A DNA stretch of 64,000 bases, from assembly GCF_003286085.1 (NCBI RefSeq), contig NW_020825312.1:1302001-1366000 (forward strand), in the 5' to 3' direction. Positions 13,001 through 26,109 of the stretch are shown piece by piece; position 1 is the stretch's first letter; every line of letters begins with the position of its first letter. The position numbers and the translations under genes are program-made. The notes under the pieces were generated by a model, which saw nothing but the letters and a program-made list of their open reading frames with translations, ran no database searches and had not been told where the DNA came from. The stretch is from Drosophila persimilis. Taxonomy: Eukaryota; Arthropoda; Insecta; Diptera; Drosophilidae.

Positions 13001-16000
13001 TCTTTGGCGTTTTGGGGCCGCCTGAATAATGTAATAAGTGAAAGTGTCTTGCTGTGTGTGTGACGAAGACGACAACGACAACGACGACGACGTTCGCTCG
13101 TCGCTGCTGCTGCTGCCGCCGCTGCTGCTGCTACTGCTGCTGGCGTTGGCGTCGCTGCCACAGTTGACCTACTTTTTTGTTGTAGAGATTCAGGTCTATG
13201 TTAGAGAGATTAATTTCGATTTCGTTTCAGCTTTTATGCCTATGCCTATGCCGCTGCCTCTCTCTCTCTCGCTCTCTCTCTGGCCCCCTTTCTGTGCGTG
13301 CTAATAAATGTGTTTGAGGGCAGACAAGGAGGCGTATATGGGGTCTGGTGGGGAGTGTGAAGGGGAGGGAATAGAGACATTTTATGCTGTAACGAAAAAC
13401 TGTTGCCATGTTGGTGTAGGTTGTTGTTGCCGCTCTGCTGGTGGGGGGTGCTGGTTGTGGCGGCACAACAACACCAAAAGCCTTAGGATAGGTTCCGAAC
13501 TCTATTTTTACATACGTTTATATGTATTTCGCTTCCTCTTGTGCCCTCTGCCACTGTTTCAGTTTCTGTTTCTGTTTCGCTTTCTGTTTTCCATGTTAAT
13601 GGGTCAATGGGAAATTTTGTGGGACGCACGTGTGTTTGTGTGCTGGGAGGGGGGTGTGGGGTGGGTTGGGGTGTGATAGAGCGGAAATCGGGCCTACCAT
13701 TAATACACGTGTATGCGTCTGTGTGTGCTGGTACAGTGAGAGACAGTTTCCTTGAGTTATTGCGTCCTTTTTGGATTAAAGTTTTCCCAATCTCAAACCA
13801 GAAACTCCATGGCTATGATTTCTGAGGGCTTCAAGAGGGCTCTACCTGTAGTCCATTCCAGTCTTGGGCGATATGGATTAGAGTCTGTTACCAAGGGAAA
13901 CTTTGCTGCCATAAATAATCGACTTAGTCAAACATCTGTTTGAGGTTCGCTGCGGTTCCACACGCTAATTGGGAGACTGTCAAAATGGTTGTAGTTTCGG
14001 TTTCGGTGAGGTTTCGGTTCGATTCGGTTATGCCAACGGAGGGGAATTTCCACCAGATTAAACCTACCCCAATCTAAAAAATGTATATCCCCCCTATAAA
14101 TAAATCAAGCGCCCACACCCAGACCCAGACCCACGCCCACATTCCGATTACACCATTACAATCAGTTTTTCTTTCTTTCTTTGCTTTTCTTTTCTTATCA
14201 GTGGCTCCCTTTCTGCTCTAAATGGGAACACAGACAGACAGACAGACAGAGAGACGAGAGAGAGAGAGAGAGGAGAAACGCTTGATTGACAAATAAACCC
14301 AATTAAATAAAAAATAAATACAGTACAGTATTGTACTTTAAATGGAACGAATTCGAAGAATAAAGAGAATTCATAAAAAATTAACAATAAATCATAAATT
14401 AAATAGCAATTAATTAAGAATAAATCACAGAGAGAAAAGTAGATAAGTAATGAGAAGAATAAATACGAGCAAAAGAAAGACAGAGAGAAAGATAGAGGGA
14501 GAGACAGAAGAAACGATGACAGCGTTAAATGAGCAAACACAAAGTGAAGAGTGGGAGGAAGGGGGAGGACAAGCGGGAGGACAGCATTACAAAGCAAACA
14601 CAAAGAGGAGGCAGGGAGGAGGACGATAGCCACACACACACACACGGTCAAAGAAAAGAGCAAACATGGCGATTACAACAAATGCCAACAGCAGCAGCAG
14701 CAACAACAATCGAGAGCAGCGGCGGCAGCAGAAGCAACAGCAACGTTTTCTCTGCGCCAGCGTCGCGTCACGTCGAGCGCTGACGTCGCGTTAACGCTGC
14801 ACAAAATATTATTCAAAAAACCTTGACACACTTTTCATATGCCGCACACACACACACACATAACAGACATAAGCACACAGATGCAAACAAACACACACAT
14901 GAACAGATAGATTCGCCCAGGGACGGTTTCGACCGCAATTCGCCGCCGCCGTCGCCGCCGCCGCTGTCGACGCCGCTGCCTCAGTTGCTCCCCTCGCAAC
15001 CGCTCGCCCGCTGGGGAGGAGGGAGGTCAGCTTAATGTAGATTTGTATAATTGTATATTCCTATATAGTACTATACACTCAGAGAAATAGTAGGCCACAC
15101 ATTTAGGATTCTTCGAAAAAAAAACACACACCAGCTCCAAAGCAAATCAGCTGTTTCCAGCTTCAACACAGATGACGATTAGACTATTTTTTAATTTAGA
15201 AAAAATAGACTGACAGACTTAAATTTATAAGTGATTCCTGATATCAAATACATTTTCTAAGAAATATTACGTTTTAATAAATTTTCCATAAATTACATGC
15301 TATTTTTTTTTTAGTGTATTCCTACTACACAGCGACATGTAATATATATTTTTACAATTTAGTTGGAGTGCACTTTTTCAATGCGCAATAAATTTCAAAA
15401 CACCACCCCTCTCACTCTCACTCTTCCTCCCTCTCTCTCTATACCACCCCCATTCTGTAAAATTAAATTAATTAACGCTAATAAATTACACAATATTCCA
15501 TATTTAATTTGCCTGTGGTATATTTTTTTGTTAATTTCATTCGCAATTATTATATTTGTATTTATTTTATATATGTATTTATTATAGCGCATTTGTAATG
15601 AGGTCAGACGATGGTTATTTATTTATTTATTTTGTTCGGTTTTTAGATCAGCAGCAGAGCTGCCGACGTCTGTCTATATGTCGCCCGTCATGGGAATATC
15701 ATCATCAAAAATCGAATCGAGGCGAAACAGGTGTGGCCCAGGCCAGGCCGGGCCGGTGCGATGCGGTTTCTGATTGCGCTCTGCTGCTGCTCTGCTTTAT
15801 GTTATTTATTTATTATAATCAATATTTGTCCTCTGGGCTGGTATGAAAACAGTTGTTTGTGGTTTTTCGATGGGGGTGGGGGTGGGGGTGTTGGAGGGGG
15901 TGCGCTGGATCGATCTATGGAGCTTTCACTGTACCAAGTATTTTTGAAGCCTTTGTACAAGATCTACTTTTCCCCATCGGCAGCTCTTTTTTTTATTATA

Positions 16001-16963
16001 ATTTACTATATCTGTATATTTTCTTTGTTTCATTTCATTGCATTTCCATTCCATATCTGTGTTCCTTTTCATTTTACACATTCTGGAGTGGGCACCCCTT
16101 TGCCAGTGCATTCCCCCTTGGAGCGCGGGGGGGGCACATGCTAATTGCTGACTAATTCTCGTGTGGAATTTGAATTGCATTCGAAATAAACAGAAAATCG
16201 TCGTAAAAATACAATTTTTATTCTCCTTTTTTCGCATTTCTCAATGCAATTCTCGTCTTTGTTGTTGATTTTGCTCGATTTTTATGGTGCCGATTGGGTT
16301 CTTCTTCTTCTTCTTCTCCATCCCCTGCTTCTTATTTGTGCAAAATACGAAACAGAAACAGAAACATGCACAGACATGCACAAATACATACAGACAAACA
16401 GAGACTGCAATTCATTTAAAACGTCTCACGCGCTCTTCACCGGCAGCAGCGCAACAGCAACAGCAGCAGCAGCAGAGAGCTTCGCTTTGCTTCGCAGTCG
16501 GCTGCTCTGTCACTCTTCACTCTGCCGCTGCCCCGCCGCCGCTGTCGTTGCAGTTGACGAAGCTCGAAAGTAGGTCACGAGGCCACAAAAACAATTGCAG
16601 CCGAACCGAGTGTAGGCCAGGGAGGTGGCGGCCGAGGGGGTTGGCGTCGGGTGTTTTCTGCTTAAAATGCAATGCGCGTTTCGAGCAGCGCGTGGGAGAG
16701 CGAAGCAGAGAGAGAGAGCGGGAAAGAGAGGGGGAGGGAGAGTGAGAGATCCTTTGAGGCCCCTACCGCCTGATGCGTAGAAACAAATGAGATGCATTTG
16801 CGCTCGCTGAAGAACTGAGAACTGGGAGTAGGGAGAAGAGTAAAAGGATAACGACAACCAAAGGGGCAACACGGGAAGGTGCAATGAAAATAACTGTAGT
16901 GGGGGGAGTGGGTGGTGGGTGGAGGATGGTGTTGTGGCATGGATTCTAGGACCTTCTATGTGG

Positions 16964-16974
16964 AATTTGGGTCA
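16964..16974 (+). promoter_or_regulatory. DHR3/RORE-type site in the ftz-f1 intron
   Basis: AATTTGGGTCA is a perfect WAWNTRGGTCA match. It is isolated, with no other half-site seen within 200 bp. Confidence 0.4.
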
Positions 16975-19900
16975 AATTAAAAGCACTGTGATACTTGGTA
17001 TTTTTTGTGCTTTTCATAATAACAATTTTTGTGGAATTTCTTAAAAAATTTTTCCCTATGTCCCTACACCATGATTTTCTATATTTTCCCAATTTACTTT
17101 GGCTTTTTATAATTTCTGTTATTTCTGGTATTTTTTTATGTGCCTTGATTTGGTAAATCAATTTATTTATGACGATTCCTTATTTAAAACCCGTTTTATA
17201 AATTTAAAAAAAGACAACATCAACAAAAAACAAATAAAAGAGTGTAAACATAATGCTTTTTGCTTTGTAGCCCCCTCTGAGAGACACCGCCGTCTTTAAT
17301 CTTTGAATCGAACATTTGTTGTGTCTTGTCTGCACATTTTTCGAGCATATTCGAAGATATTTTTAAATTTATTTTTAATGTTAATAAATGGCAGACAAGC
17401 CGCACTTCATGTATAAATAATATAAATGTGTTTAATGTTTTGACAACAACGAAAAGGAAAATCTGCCCAATTAGGCAGACACGCGTTGGCCTGTGTGGTT
17501 TTTTTCTCTGCTTCTCTGGTTCTCTGGTTATTGTTGTTGAATGTGGACTGCAGCCACCTTGGGGCTCAAACAGCAATAATTAAACAAACCAACACACAGT
17601 TTTGACCATTTTCAATTCACATTTGAATGGCTTTTTCCGCTGCGGTTTTCATGCAGCTTGTTGTTGATTCTCTGCGGTTTTTGGGGTTTTTGGCACAGGC
17701 TAGATCTCCGCGATACCGAATCCGATGCCCGAAAGCAGATTTATGAATCGGAAAAATGCTAAAATATATCTTATCGGGGGGGGGAGAGAGGGAATATGAT
17801 GTGTGCTTTAACATTGCCAACAATTTGGCATTCCAAAATAATCGTGTGCGCATTGTAAGTCCCTTTCATGTTCCAAAACCAAACAAAAACAAATAAATAT
17901 TTACTCAAAATATCAAAAGGCGACCCCACCACCGCCGTAAACCGAAAAACCGAAAAGCCAGGCGATTAAAATGCCAAAACTATTTATAATTAATTTTGCA
18001 AAGTTTTGTGAACCATTTTCGAAAAAGAACAGACACAGCGACCACTTTTGACCAGGCCAGAAGCAGACCAAAGAAGAGCCCAAGACAAATCAAAAAAAAA
18101 AAGAAGAAAAAAAACAACAAAATCTGTATAAAAGTGATATAAAAAATTGGCTACGTCTGGCTGCTGTCAGAGACGATGACTGCGACGTTGGCGTTGCTGC
18201 CCGCCCGCCGCTCGCCGCTCGCCGCCCGCCACCCGCCGCCCGCCTCGTTGTTAGATATGGTGACCCACTGACCCACTTTTGGGGAAGCTTTTTACGTACA
18301 CACACATCTGTACATCTGTATACACATACACACATATATACTTTTTTTCTTTTTTGATTAAAATTATATAAACAAAGTGGAAATATTCAACAACGCAATC
18401 GACACAGAAACAAAAAAAAAATAATAAAGAAACAGAAATAATGAAAATGAAAACGAGCAGGAGGAGACTGTGCGTAAGCGACAGTGAGAGAGAGAGGGAG
18501 AGCAGCAGACGCTGCATGGAGCTTTTTTTTTTAGTAAAATACACAATACACTAAAAAATAAAAATACAAAAAAGAAAAACCCGAAACCGCAATGAGCGAT
18601 TCCCACATGAACAGAGAAACGAACGATTCACGCACACACAGAGCGGCATACGCAATGGCAATTCACGCCCCACACGCACCTACCGCTACCTCTCCCTCGC
18701 CCTTCCCCACTCTCACTCTCTCTCTCTCGCTCCCTCTCTCTGCGGCCATTCCACATTGAACCTAACCCAACAAAAAATGCTGAAAATGCCACAAAAGCAA
18801 AACCCACAAAACAAAAAAAAAGCTCACGCACTTTTTGTGTTTATGCTTCACATCCCATACCATCCCATCCCCCAAAACCCACTCACACTCACACTCGCAC
18901 ACACACTCTCTTTCCTTATCTCTATCTCCATCTCTCTTTGTACACAGTCTCTTTCTGTCGCACTGCTGATGGTTTTTTGGCAGCTTTTTTTGAATGCGGT
19001 GCGTGTAAAGGGCAACAACAAAACCAAAGCAAAAGACACCAAATTCCGTAAGACGAAGACGAAGATACCCTTGACGATCAGATAAATCGTTTCTATGACA
19101 GCAAGGTATGTTTTTTTTTTAGTGATCCTCGATTATCCAATATTTCTAGCGTCTTGCGAGCGAATAGATACATGAAATATTGTGTTGCTTTAATATTTGT
19201 TGGACTTAGGACATGTTTTCTTTCAATATTCGTACGATGTACTGTACGACCCTTGGTGAAACGAATAAAAATAACAGCAAGCACAGCGGAATCCGCAGGA
19301 ATAGGTCTTTTATAACCTCTTTTGTCTTTAGTCTACGAAATATTACCTCTAAAATTCAAAAATATATATTTTTGGTATTCAGAATCTAAAGCATGAAAAA
19401 AGTAAGTTTTTGGTGCCGCTTCTACTATTTTTTGCTTTCACAGTTTCCAATACTAATTGTCTACAGAAGCTCCGATGGCAACAGATGTTCTACCAAAAAC
19501 CTCAACCCAATCATTATACTCTTGGTAAGGGTATTCGAGACAATAAACAGTGTGAAGCATTCACGATCGTTTGCGCAATTTTCCTTATTCATCGCACGCA
19601 CTTTCGTTTTTTTTTTTTCGGTTTCGGTTTCGGTTTTGTTTCTGTTTTGCTTTGTATTTTGAAATACATTTTGGTTATATTTCGTTACTGTTGCCCCGTT
19701 GCTGCCTTCTGACTACGTTTTTCCAATCAATTTCATCAATTTACGTTAAATTTTGTCGCTTCGGTTCGTCATACGTTCGTTTTTCGTTTTTCGTTTTTCG
19801 TTTTCCTACAGCTTTGTTTTTGTGAGGGGAAAGTCCCATTGTACTCGCATCGATGCGCCATATGGTTGAGTTTTGGTATCGCTTTGGAGTGAATACCGAA

Positions 19901-20738
19901 TGGGTAATGGGGGGGTACTGTTCGTTGTGTTAATGGCTCGGTCTGCGAGTGTGTGACCCATTTCGGAGGGGTTTACTTCGATGGTGTTGTACGTAGCAGC
20001 CACCACTTGAATGGTTTTCCATTTTGTGGCTCAAATCGGGTAGGATTCTTCGGCCACTACTATTTCTATGGCTATACTGTTCACAGTTTCCCTTAATCAC
20101 ACAGCTGTTTTGTAGTTGAATCGTTGCGATGTTGTTTTGTTCAACTTTATCCTAGGCCCGTTCCCTTTATCCTCTCGCTCGTATCCTAAACTCTTTGCCA
20201 TTTCCCTGTTTCAGATTTGAGTCTATTCTTCCTCGAATCGTTTCATTTTCCTCTTTGCCAGCTCCTCGCTGTCAATTTCAATGACATTTCCCTATCGAGC
20301 GATTGTATCCTTTCTAGAACAATTTGATTGGCACATTCTCCGGCCATTCCTTCCTTCATTGCATCCGTTATCTCTTTAACAACACTTTTGTGATACACAT
20401 TGCCGATGCATATGTATACACCCCATCCCCATCCCCGTTCTCTGTTTTATGTTTTCTGATTTCCATTTACCCCCACTTTGGTCCTCCTCCTCCTCCACAG
20501 TCCACCCATCACTCTCACGCAGCTGTTTGCTACAGCAGCATGTACTAGGTATATAATATACATCTACACCCGCCGAAAGAGTGAGAGAGAGCGAGGTAGA
20601 ACATATATGCACATAGAGTATATAGAAAGAGAGAAAGATATGGATAGAGAGCGCACTCGGCTTGTGCTTGGCTTTGGGTGAACCGAACCACTGAACGACT
20701 CTTGGCTCTTGGCTCTTGGTTTGGTAATCAAATCTAGG

Positions 20739-20749
20739 TGACCCAAATT
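20739..20749 (-). promoter_or_regulatory. DHR3/RORE-type site in the ftz-f1 intron
   Basis: The minus strand reads AATTTGGGTCA, the same 11-mer as at 16964. A second GGGTCA half-site follows on the same strand (TGACCC at 20755-20760). Confidence 0.4.
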
Positions 20750-23067
20750 GCATTGACCCAGTTTACAAAGCGGGGCGGGGGGTCGGTCATAGGAGGGTAG
20801 CCGAAAGAAGCAAGTGCACCACATGTGTCCTTTGAGATCAAGTGTTGATGCAACATTACAAACTGAAAAAAACAAAAACAAACAACTAAAAAACAAAACA
20901 GCAAAAGTAAAGTTTTAGCCATAAAAAGGTCTCTCTTAAAGGTTTTAATCAACTTTAACTTTAGGCAAGTCATAAAACCAACAACAATTGAAATATCTTA
21001 TTATTTTTTACATTTTTATTTGTACACTGCAATTGTAATTCGAGTGAAGGACAAATAGAAGCTCGTACAATATGTATGCAGGTTGACAATGGAGAGGAGT
21101 GACGGTGGTGGCTAGAGCGATGATGACGATGATGATGATGACAAAATGGCAATGACGATGTCAACCACTTTGGGGTTAAAGTTAAACGATGTCAAAACTA
21201 ATTAATTTGCTTGCCAAGTGAAGGGTTTGCCACTGTTAGACGGGCTCAGGGATAAACCAAAGAATTTTAATCACGCTTGGAAGTTGGATTTTGGCAGAAA
21301 CAGCTACAAACAAAAGAGAATGTGTATGAAATGGACTCTTAATTTCTCACATAGGATTCCTACGGATTCCCAGTTGAAAAATTCAGAGTATGTTGGAAAC
21401 ATATACCTGTAATTATTATTATAACTAGTGTTGTACCTTCATTTATTCTATACAACAAATTGTTCCTCGCGAATTCATGCACTTCCCAAAAATACTCTTC
21501 TCATTCCGTTTTTCAATTAATCCAATCCAATAAGCCAAAATGGAATAAAACTTTACAAATTACAAAAAAAAAAAACGAAATAAAAATTGATTTCGAAAAT
21601 GAACGCACAAAACGAATTTACGCAATTTTTGCTCAGTATGTTTTGGTGTGCAATGTCTGAACAGTAGACACACAGACAGACAGGCAGACAGACACTAGGC
21701 GTATTATGTAAGTGCGCGTGAAAAGCTAAAGCCACAAATTACATACTCCAATAAAACATAGTATACACATGTACCTTACGGTGGAAGAGGGTTCAGATTT
21801 GATCTGAATAGTTGTTCCATCTGTCTAAACATATTTTCCGTTTTGTTAGGGTTTCCCGTGTCTTGTGTTTGTCATATTGCTGCCATGATCTAAATTTCCC
21901 AACTAATGATTGCGACAAATATGTATGACAGAGAGAGAGAGAGGGAGATACAGATCGAGAGCCGACTATAGAGAGATATATATATGGATGTATATGTAGG
22001 CAAAATGCGTGTGGAGTAATCTTATTCGGATATACAATGTGTATGAGTACTACTATCACCTTTTCAAATGTAAGCCAAAAGAAAAGAAAAAAAATCGAAA
22101 TATTCCATATGCTGAAGGCGAAGGGGGGCAGGCTTCCATCCATCTCGCTCTAACACTCATTTTCGGTCATGTGTGTGACAGAGCGAGACAAAAACTTGGC
22201 CAAGTGCAGTAGGCCATGCAAATAGTCAAAGTGGGTCAGCGCTATCAAAAGCTACAATCAACAACAACGATGGCTGCCACAAGCACACACACACGCACAC
22301 GCACACACACACACACACTCTTAGACCGCCTAAGAAACGAACGAAACTGAAAGCTTTGGTCACACTTCGGCTCTCCAAGCACTTCGTGTCGCCTTCGTTT
22401 CGTATCAGCAGATAAGACGAAACTGAAAAGAAGCAGCGGCAGGCGAATGGAGCGGCGGGGGGGGGAACAGTGGAAAAAGCAACAACAAAACAGCAACAAG
22501 AAACAGCAACAAGAAACAGCAACAAGAAACACCTTAAATTGTAAGCAAATTTTAAAAATAAATAAACATATTGTATATAAAAAAAAAGCACCCCAGACCG
22601 ACCACCTCCCACCTGCCTCCACCCAAAATACGAGTATTTCTTGCTTATTTAAATATTGTATGTGACAACAACAGAAACAAAAAAAAACATGGTTACATCA
22701 CACCACACACACACACACACGCACACACACACATACAAAGAGAGAGATAGGTATAATTCGGGGTGTAAATTATTTCGTTATTTGCTATAACAATTCGTAT
22801 ACAAATTTTGATATTTATTTAAAGGTCTTTCATGTTACGAAATTTAGATTCCAACATGATTGAATATTTTTAAAATAAATTTACGACCTTGTGTGTCAAA
22901 TCACGAATCACGTGACTGTGTGGAAATATTTTGGAAAATCTTTTGAGCAAGAAATAGAGGAAACGAAACCAAAGGTAGGAAATAGTCAAAGAAATAGTAC
23001 AAAAGAAACATCTATGTACATATGACGGTATATTTTTGTTAAGCTGGATATCCTGTGTGGATGTCAA

Positions 23068-23139
23068 TCCCATATTGTCTAGTGGTTAGGATACCCGGCT
23101 CTCACCCGGGAGGCCCGGGTTCAATTCCCGGTATGGGAA
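23068..23139 (+). tRNA. tRNA-Glu (anticodon CTC)
   Basis: This is a 72 nt cloverleaf. The 7 bp acceptor stem pairs TCCCATA (23068-23074) with TATGGGA (23132-23138), and the discriminator is A (23139). The D-arm holds the usual AGTGGTTAGGAT. The anticodon stem CCCGG/CCGGG encloses the loop CTCTCAC with anticodon CTC (23101-23103), which reads GAG (Glu). The T-arm has GGTTCAATTCC, which doubles as the pol III B box. There is no intron and no mismatch that suggests a pseudogene. It lies antisense inside the ftz-f1 alpha intron and is presumably transcribed independently by RNA polymerase III. Confidence 0.95.
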
Positions 23140-23157
23140 ACTGAAATCAAAAGTTTA

Positions 23158-23164
23158 TTTTTTT
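23158..23164 (+). terminator. RNA polymerase III terminator of the tRNA-Glu gene
   Basis: A run of seven T residues begins 19 bases after the tRNA 3' end and would stop RNA polymerase III. Further T runs follow within ten bases. Confidence 0.8.
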
Positions 23165-26072
23165 CCTTTTTTTCCATTCGATAAAATTAATTTAGAAAAA
23201 AGAAGAAAATTTTGTATCTAATACTAAATTATTCAGACTGAATACCTTCTATATTCCTCTCGATCCTCGATGCAAGAGAGAACTCAATTTTCTGGGGTGC
23301 CCAACAACAATTCCCTTGTTTTACTTTTGGGGATTTCCAGACCCAAAATCCACACATACGACAGAGCACCCAGCTCTTAGCTCTTGCCTCTTGGCTCTTG
23401 ACTCTTGGGTAATAAGCCTCTTCAGCCTTCCCCTCTGACCCCCTCTTGACAAAAGCAATTTGAACATTTGAAAGCATTTTAAATTTACAACTCAAAAAAT
23501 CATAAATATACATAATTGCTTCATAAATAAGTACCCGCGCACACACCCCCTCCTCCACGCTCTACGCTCCACCTTGCAGTAAGTACTGCCTGAGGGAGTA
23601 CAGAAAAACATCGCAAAAGGCAATAATAAAAACAAAAAACAGTCAAGACCTGCCGCAACAATTTCACAAAGCAAATAAAAGCAAGGGAGCTGAAACAAAC
23701 AAAAATAAGTAAGTACATAAATACAAAAAAAAAATGCAAATAAAACCAACAAAAATAAGTGAAACGGAAGAAAGAGGGCGAGGATAGGGGGGGGGGGGGC
23801 TGGAGGAATACAGCAACAAAAAATGCATTGGACAGCATTTTTTGTGAATTAAGTAATGAAGCAAGAAAAAAGAAATTCTGCCGAAGATCTAGATACCCTT
23901 TATATCTGCCGTACTTAAGGGAGTTTCAGAACCATGTACGGGGATATTGTAAACCGATCTTTGCGGCTCCGAACTGAGAATCTGAAGGCCTAGTTGGCTT
24001 TGATGGAAATTCGAAATACCCCTCCTCGGGAGGGTATCAAAATGCAATTGAATTGAAATGAAATGTGAACAGGGAATGGTAGATAAGGTAAGGGCGATAA
24101 GTGTAAACAACGCACTGTCTCTTTCTCGGGCACTCTCTCTCTCCCTCTCTCTCTCGTTCTCGCTCTCTATCGTGCGTTTTCTGTGCCCGCTCTGCTGGCG
24201 TCGCTGCTGACGTTGACCGACCCATTTACCTAAACTGCAAGAGTTGTTCTTGTTCTTCTTCTTGTTTCGGTATTTGTTTTCTCCCTTTCCCTTTCCCTCT
24301 CACTCTCTCTCTCTCCTACCCTTTCTGTTTTCCATTTGTTGGAGCTTTGGTTGAAAAAAGCTCACATGTCTTGGTGTTGTTGGTGTTTTTTCTTTAGTTT
24401 GCACTGCTCTCCCCTACACTCGACTGCTTGCATGCTATGCTGGAGAGCTTTTCCAGTTTCTGCCTGAACGGGCATCATCTCTGCATGCATGTACATGTGT
24501 TTATGTATGTATGTATCTTTATCTCCTTTCGCCATCTCTGGTCTACGTTCTGTTCTGCTGTGTTTGAGGATCGGATCGGATTGGATCGCTGAAAGTTAGC
24601 TTTTCGCTTTGCAGTTGGCGCGCGCGCCCCTCAACTATGCAGCGAGCACTCTCACACGCGTACGCACACAGGCACAGGCACGCATCACAATCCCACACAC
24701 ACACACACACATGCACGCGCTGCAAAAGCTCGCGGGCCGGCAAAAGCTCGGCCAGTGTGTTCGTGTGTGGGGCGGCAAAACAAATTTTAACTTTTTTTTT
24801 TGTTTTTTTTGTTAAGAATAAACTATTTGTGTGTGTAGTTGTGACTGGAAGATTGAAAATGGTTTAACCTGGGCGACCGTTGAATGCGCTACTTGGGAAA
24901 TTCATTTCGAAGGGGAATCGAGGGCTGGAGAACAGGAGAGGGAGACTAGGAGAGGGAGACCAGGAGAGGGAGACCAGTAAACATTGAAACTCCGAATTTC
25001 TAAAATTTTGTTGTCTATCATTGACTGTATGAATATATTCAATGTCTTTCCACACTCCAAGCAGGCGGGCAATCCATGTGTCCTGTCGGTCCTGAGGGGG
25101 TCCAAGCAGAACATCGATTTCTATGAATATTATTTATTTTATGGACATTTTTTTGGCGTTTTTCAAGTGACTGAAAGCTTGAAAATGTTTCAGAAAGTAC
25201 AATTTAAAATTTGCTTAGATTTCCAACAATAATTGCCATCTAAATTTAAACTCTGCTTATCAGTTTGTTTGATCAATTAAAGCATATCGATTGTTCGGCA
25301 AATAAATCAATTAAGTAGCGATCAAGGCCATCAATTGTAAATCATTCGAATTTGGGTTAAGTATTGATTTTCCTTCCACTCCGCTGTATAATTATGTATG
25401 TATTTCTTTATTAGTTTTTTTTTTGTTTTTGTTTTTTTTTTATACCCTATCAGTGGAAGTGGGGCCCCGCACACATGACGTATACGTAATTCAAAAGTGA
25501 AACAATAAATATCCCACATTACGTATACGCAGCGATAAGGAATAGATAAGGAAAATGAGAGCCGCATTGTAGTAAATATGCGGTGTCGGTGTCGGTGTCT
25601 ACTTGTGCCACGCTTTTAATGTTCGTGGTAAATATTACAACGCAATTCCACGAAACAGAGACAGAGACAAAGAGAGAGATGGAGAACGGAAGAGAAGGAA
25701 AAGTCCCAAACGAAACGAGTTACGTTATTAACAAATAATTGAATGATGAACATACAAGCGAAACGAATGAAAGAACAAATCTCTCAATGCAGATTAAATT
25801 AATTTATTTTGATATTTGTTATTTTTGTTTATCAAGAAAAGAGAAAAAGAACACAAATTTAATACTGTTATATAAAAGATATTACAGGGGATAGATAGGT
25901 ACGTGTAGAACACTAATTTATTGTTCTAATTTTTAAATATATTATTTTTAACGCATTGTTGTCGTGGAATTGTACATTAAGCAATTACTAAATAAATAAA
26001 TAAATATAAAAAAAATAGAATCGAGAATAATGCCTGAGAACTGAGAATGCAACTAGGTCAGGGCGTTCCCGC

Positions 26073-26109
26073 TACCCCTACCCCTACCCCTACCCCAACC
26101 CCTACCCCT
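26073..26109 (+). repeat. CCCCTA hexamer array (G-quadruplex potential on the minus strand)
   Basis: About six tandem CTACCC units, one altered to CCAACC, put six G4 runs with 2-base loops on the minus strand. A shorter version of the same hexamer is at 7629-7652. Confidence 0.8.

Larger units (their letters stand above)
7421..23067 (-). other. ftz-f1: ftz-f1 alpha intron, left part
   Basis: This is 15.6 kb with no exon I can support on either strand. Most open frames are read-throughs of simple repeats. It contains AT-rich stretches (7750-8560, 15040-15620), GA/CT tracts (about 8930-8957, 9430-9450, 13258-13280, 14240-14272, 16703-16748, 18485-18505, 18713-18737), CA runs (12501-12522, 14631-14645, 22283-22319), a 3 x 38 bp tandem array (9922-10035), several ATACCC/GGGTAT inverted pairs (near 7585, 9637, 10060, 19070) and RORE-type sites at 16964 and 20739. 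It is best read as intron and regulatory DNA. Confidence 0.65.

Noticed and set aside
15779-16155. Overlapping plus-strand frames of about 100-137 codons in the ftz-f1 intron
   Set aside because: Two frames overlap through the same T/G-rich DNA, the residues are Phe/Cys/Tyr/Gly runs, and no domain is present.
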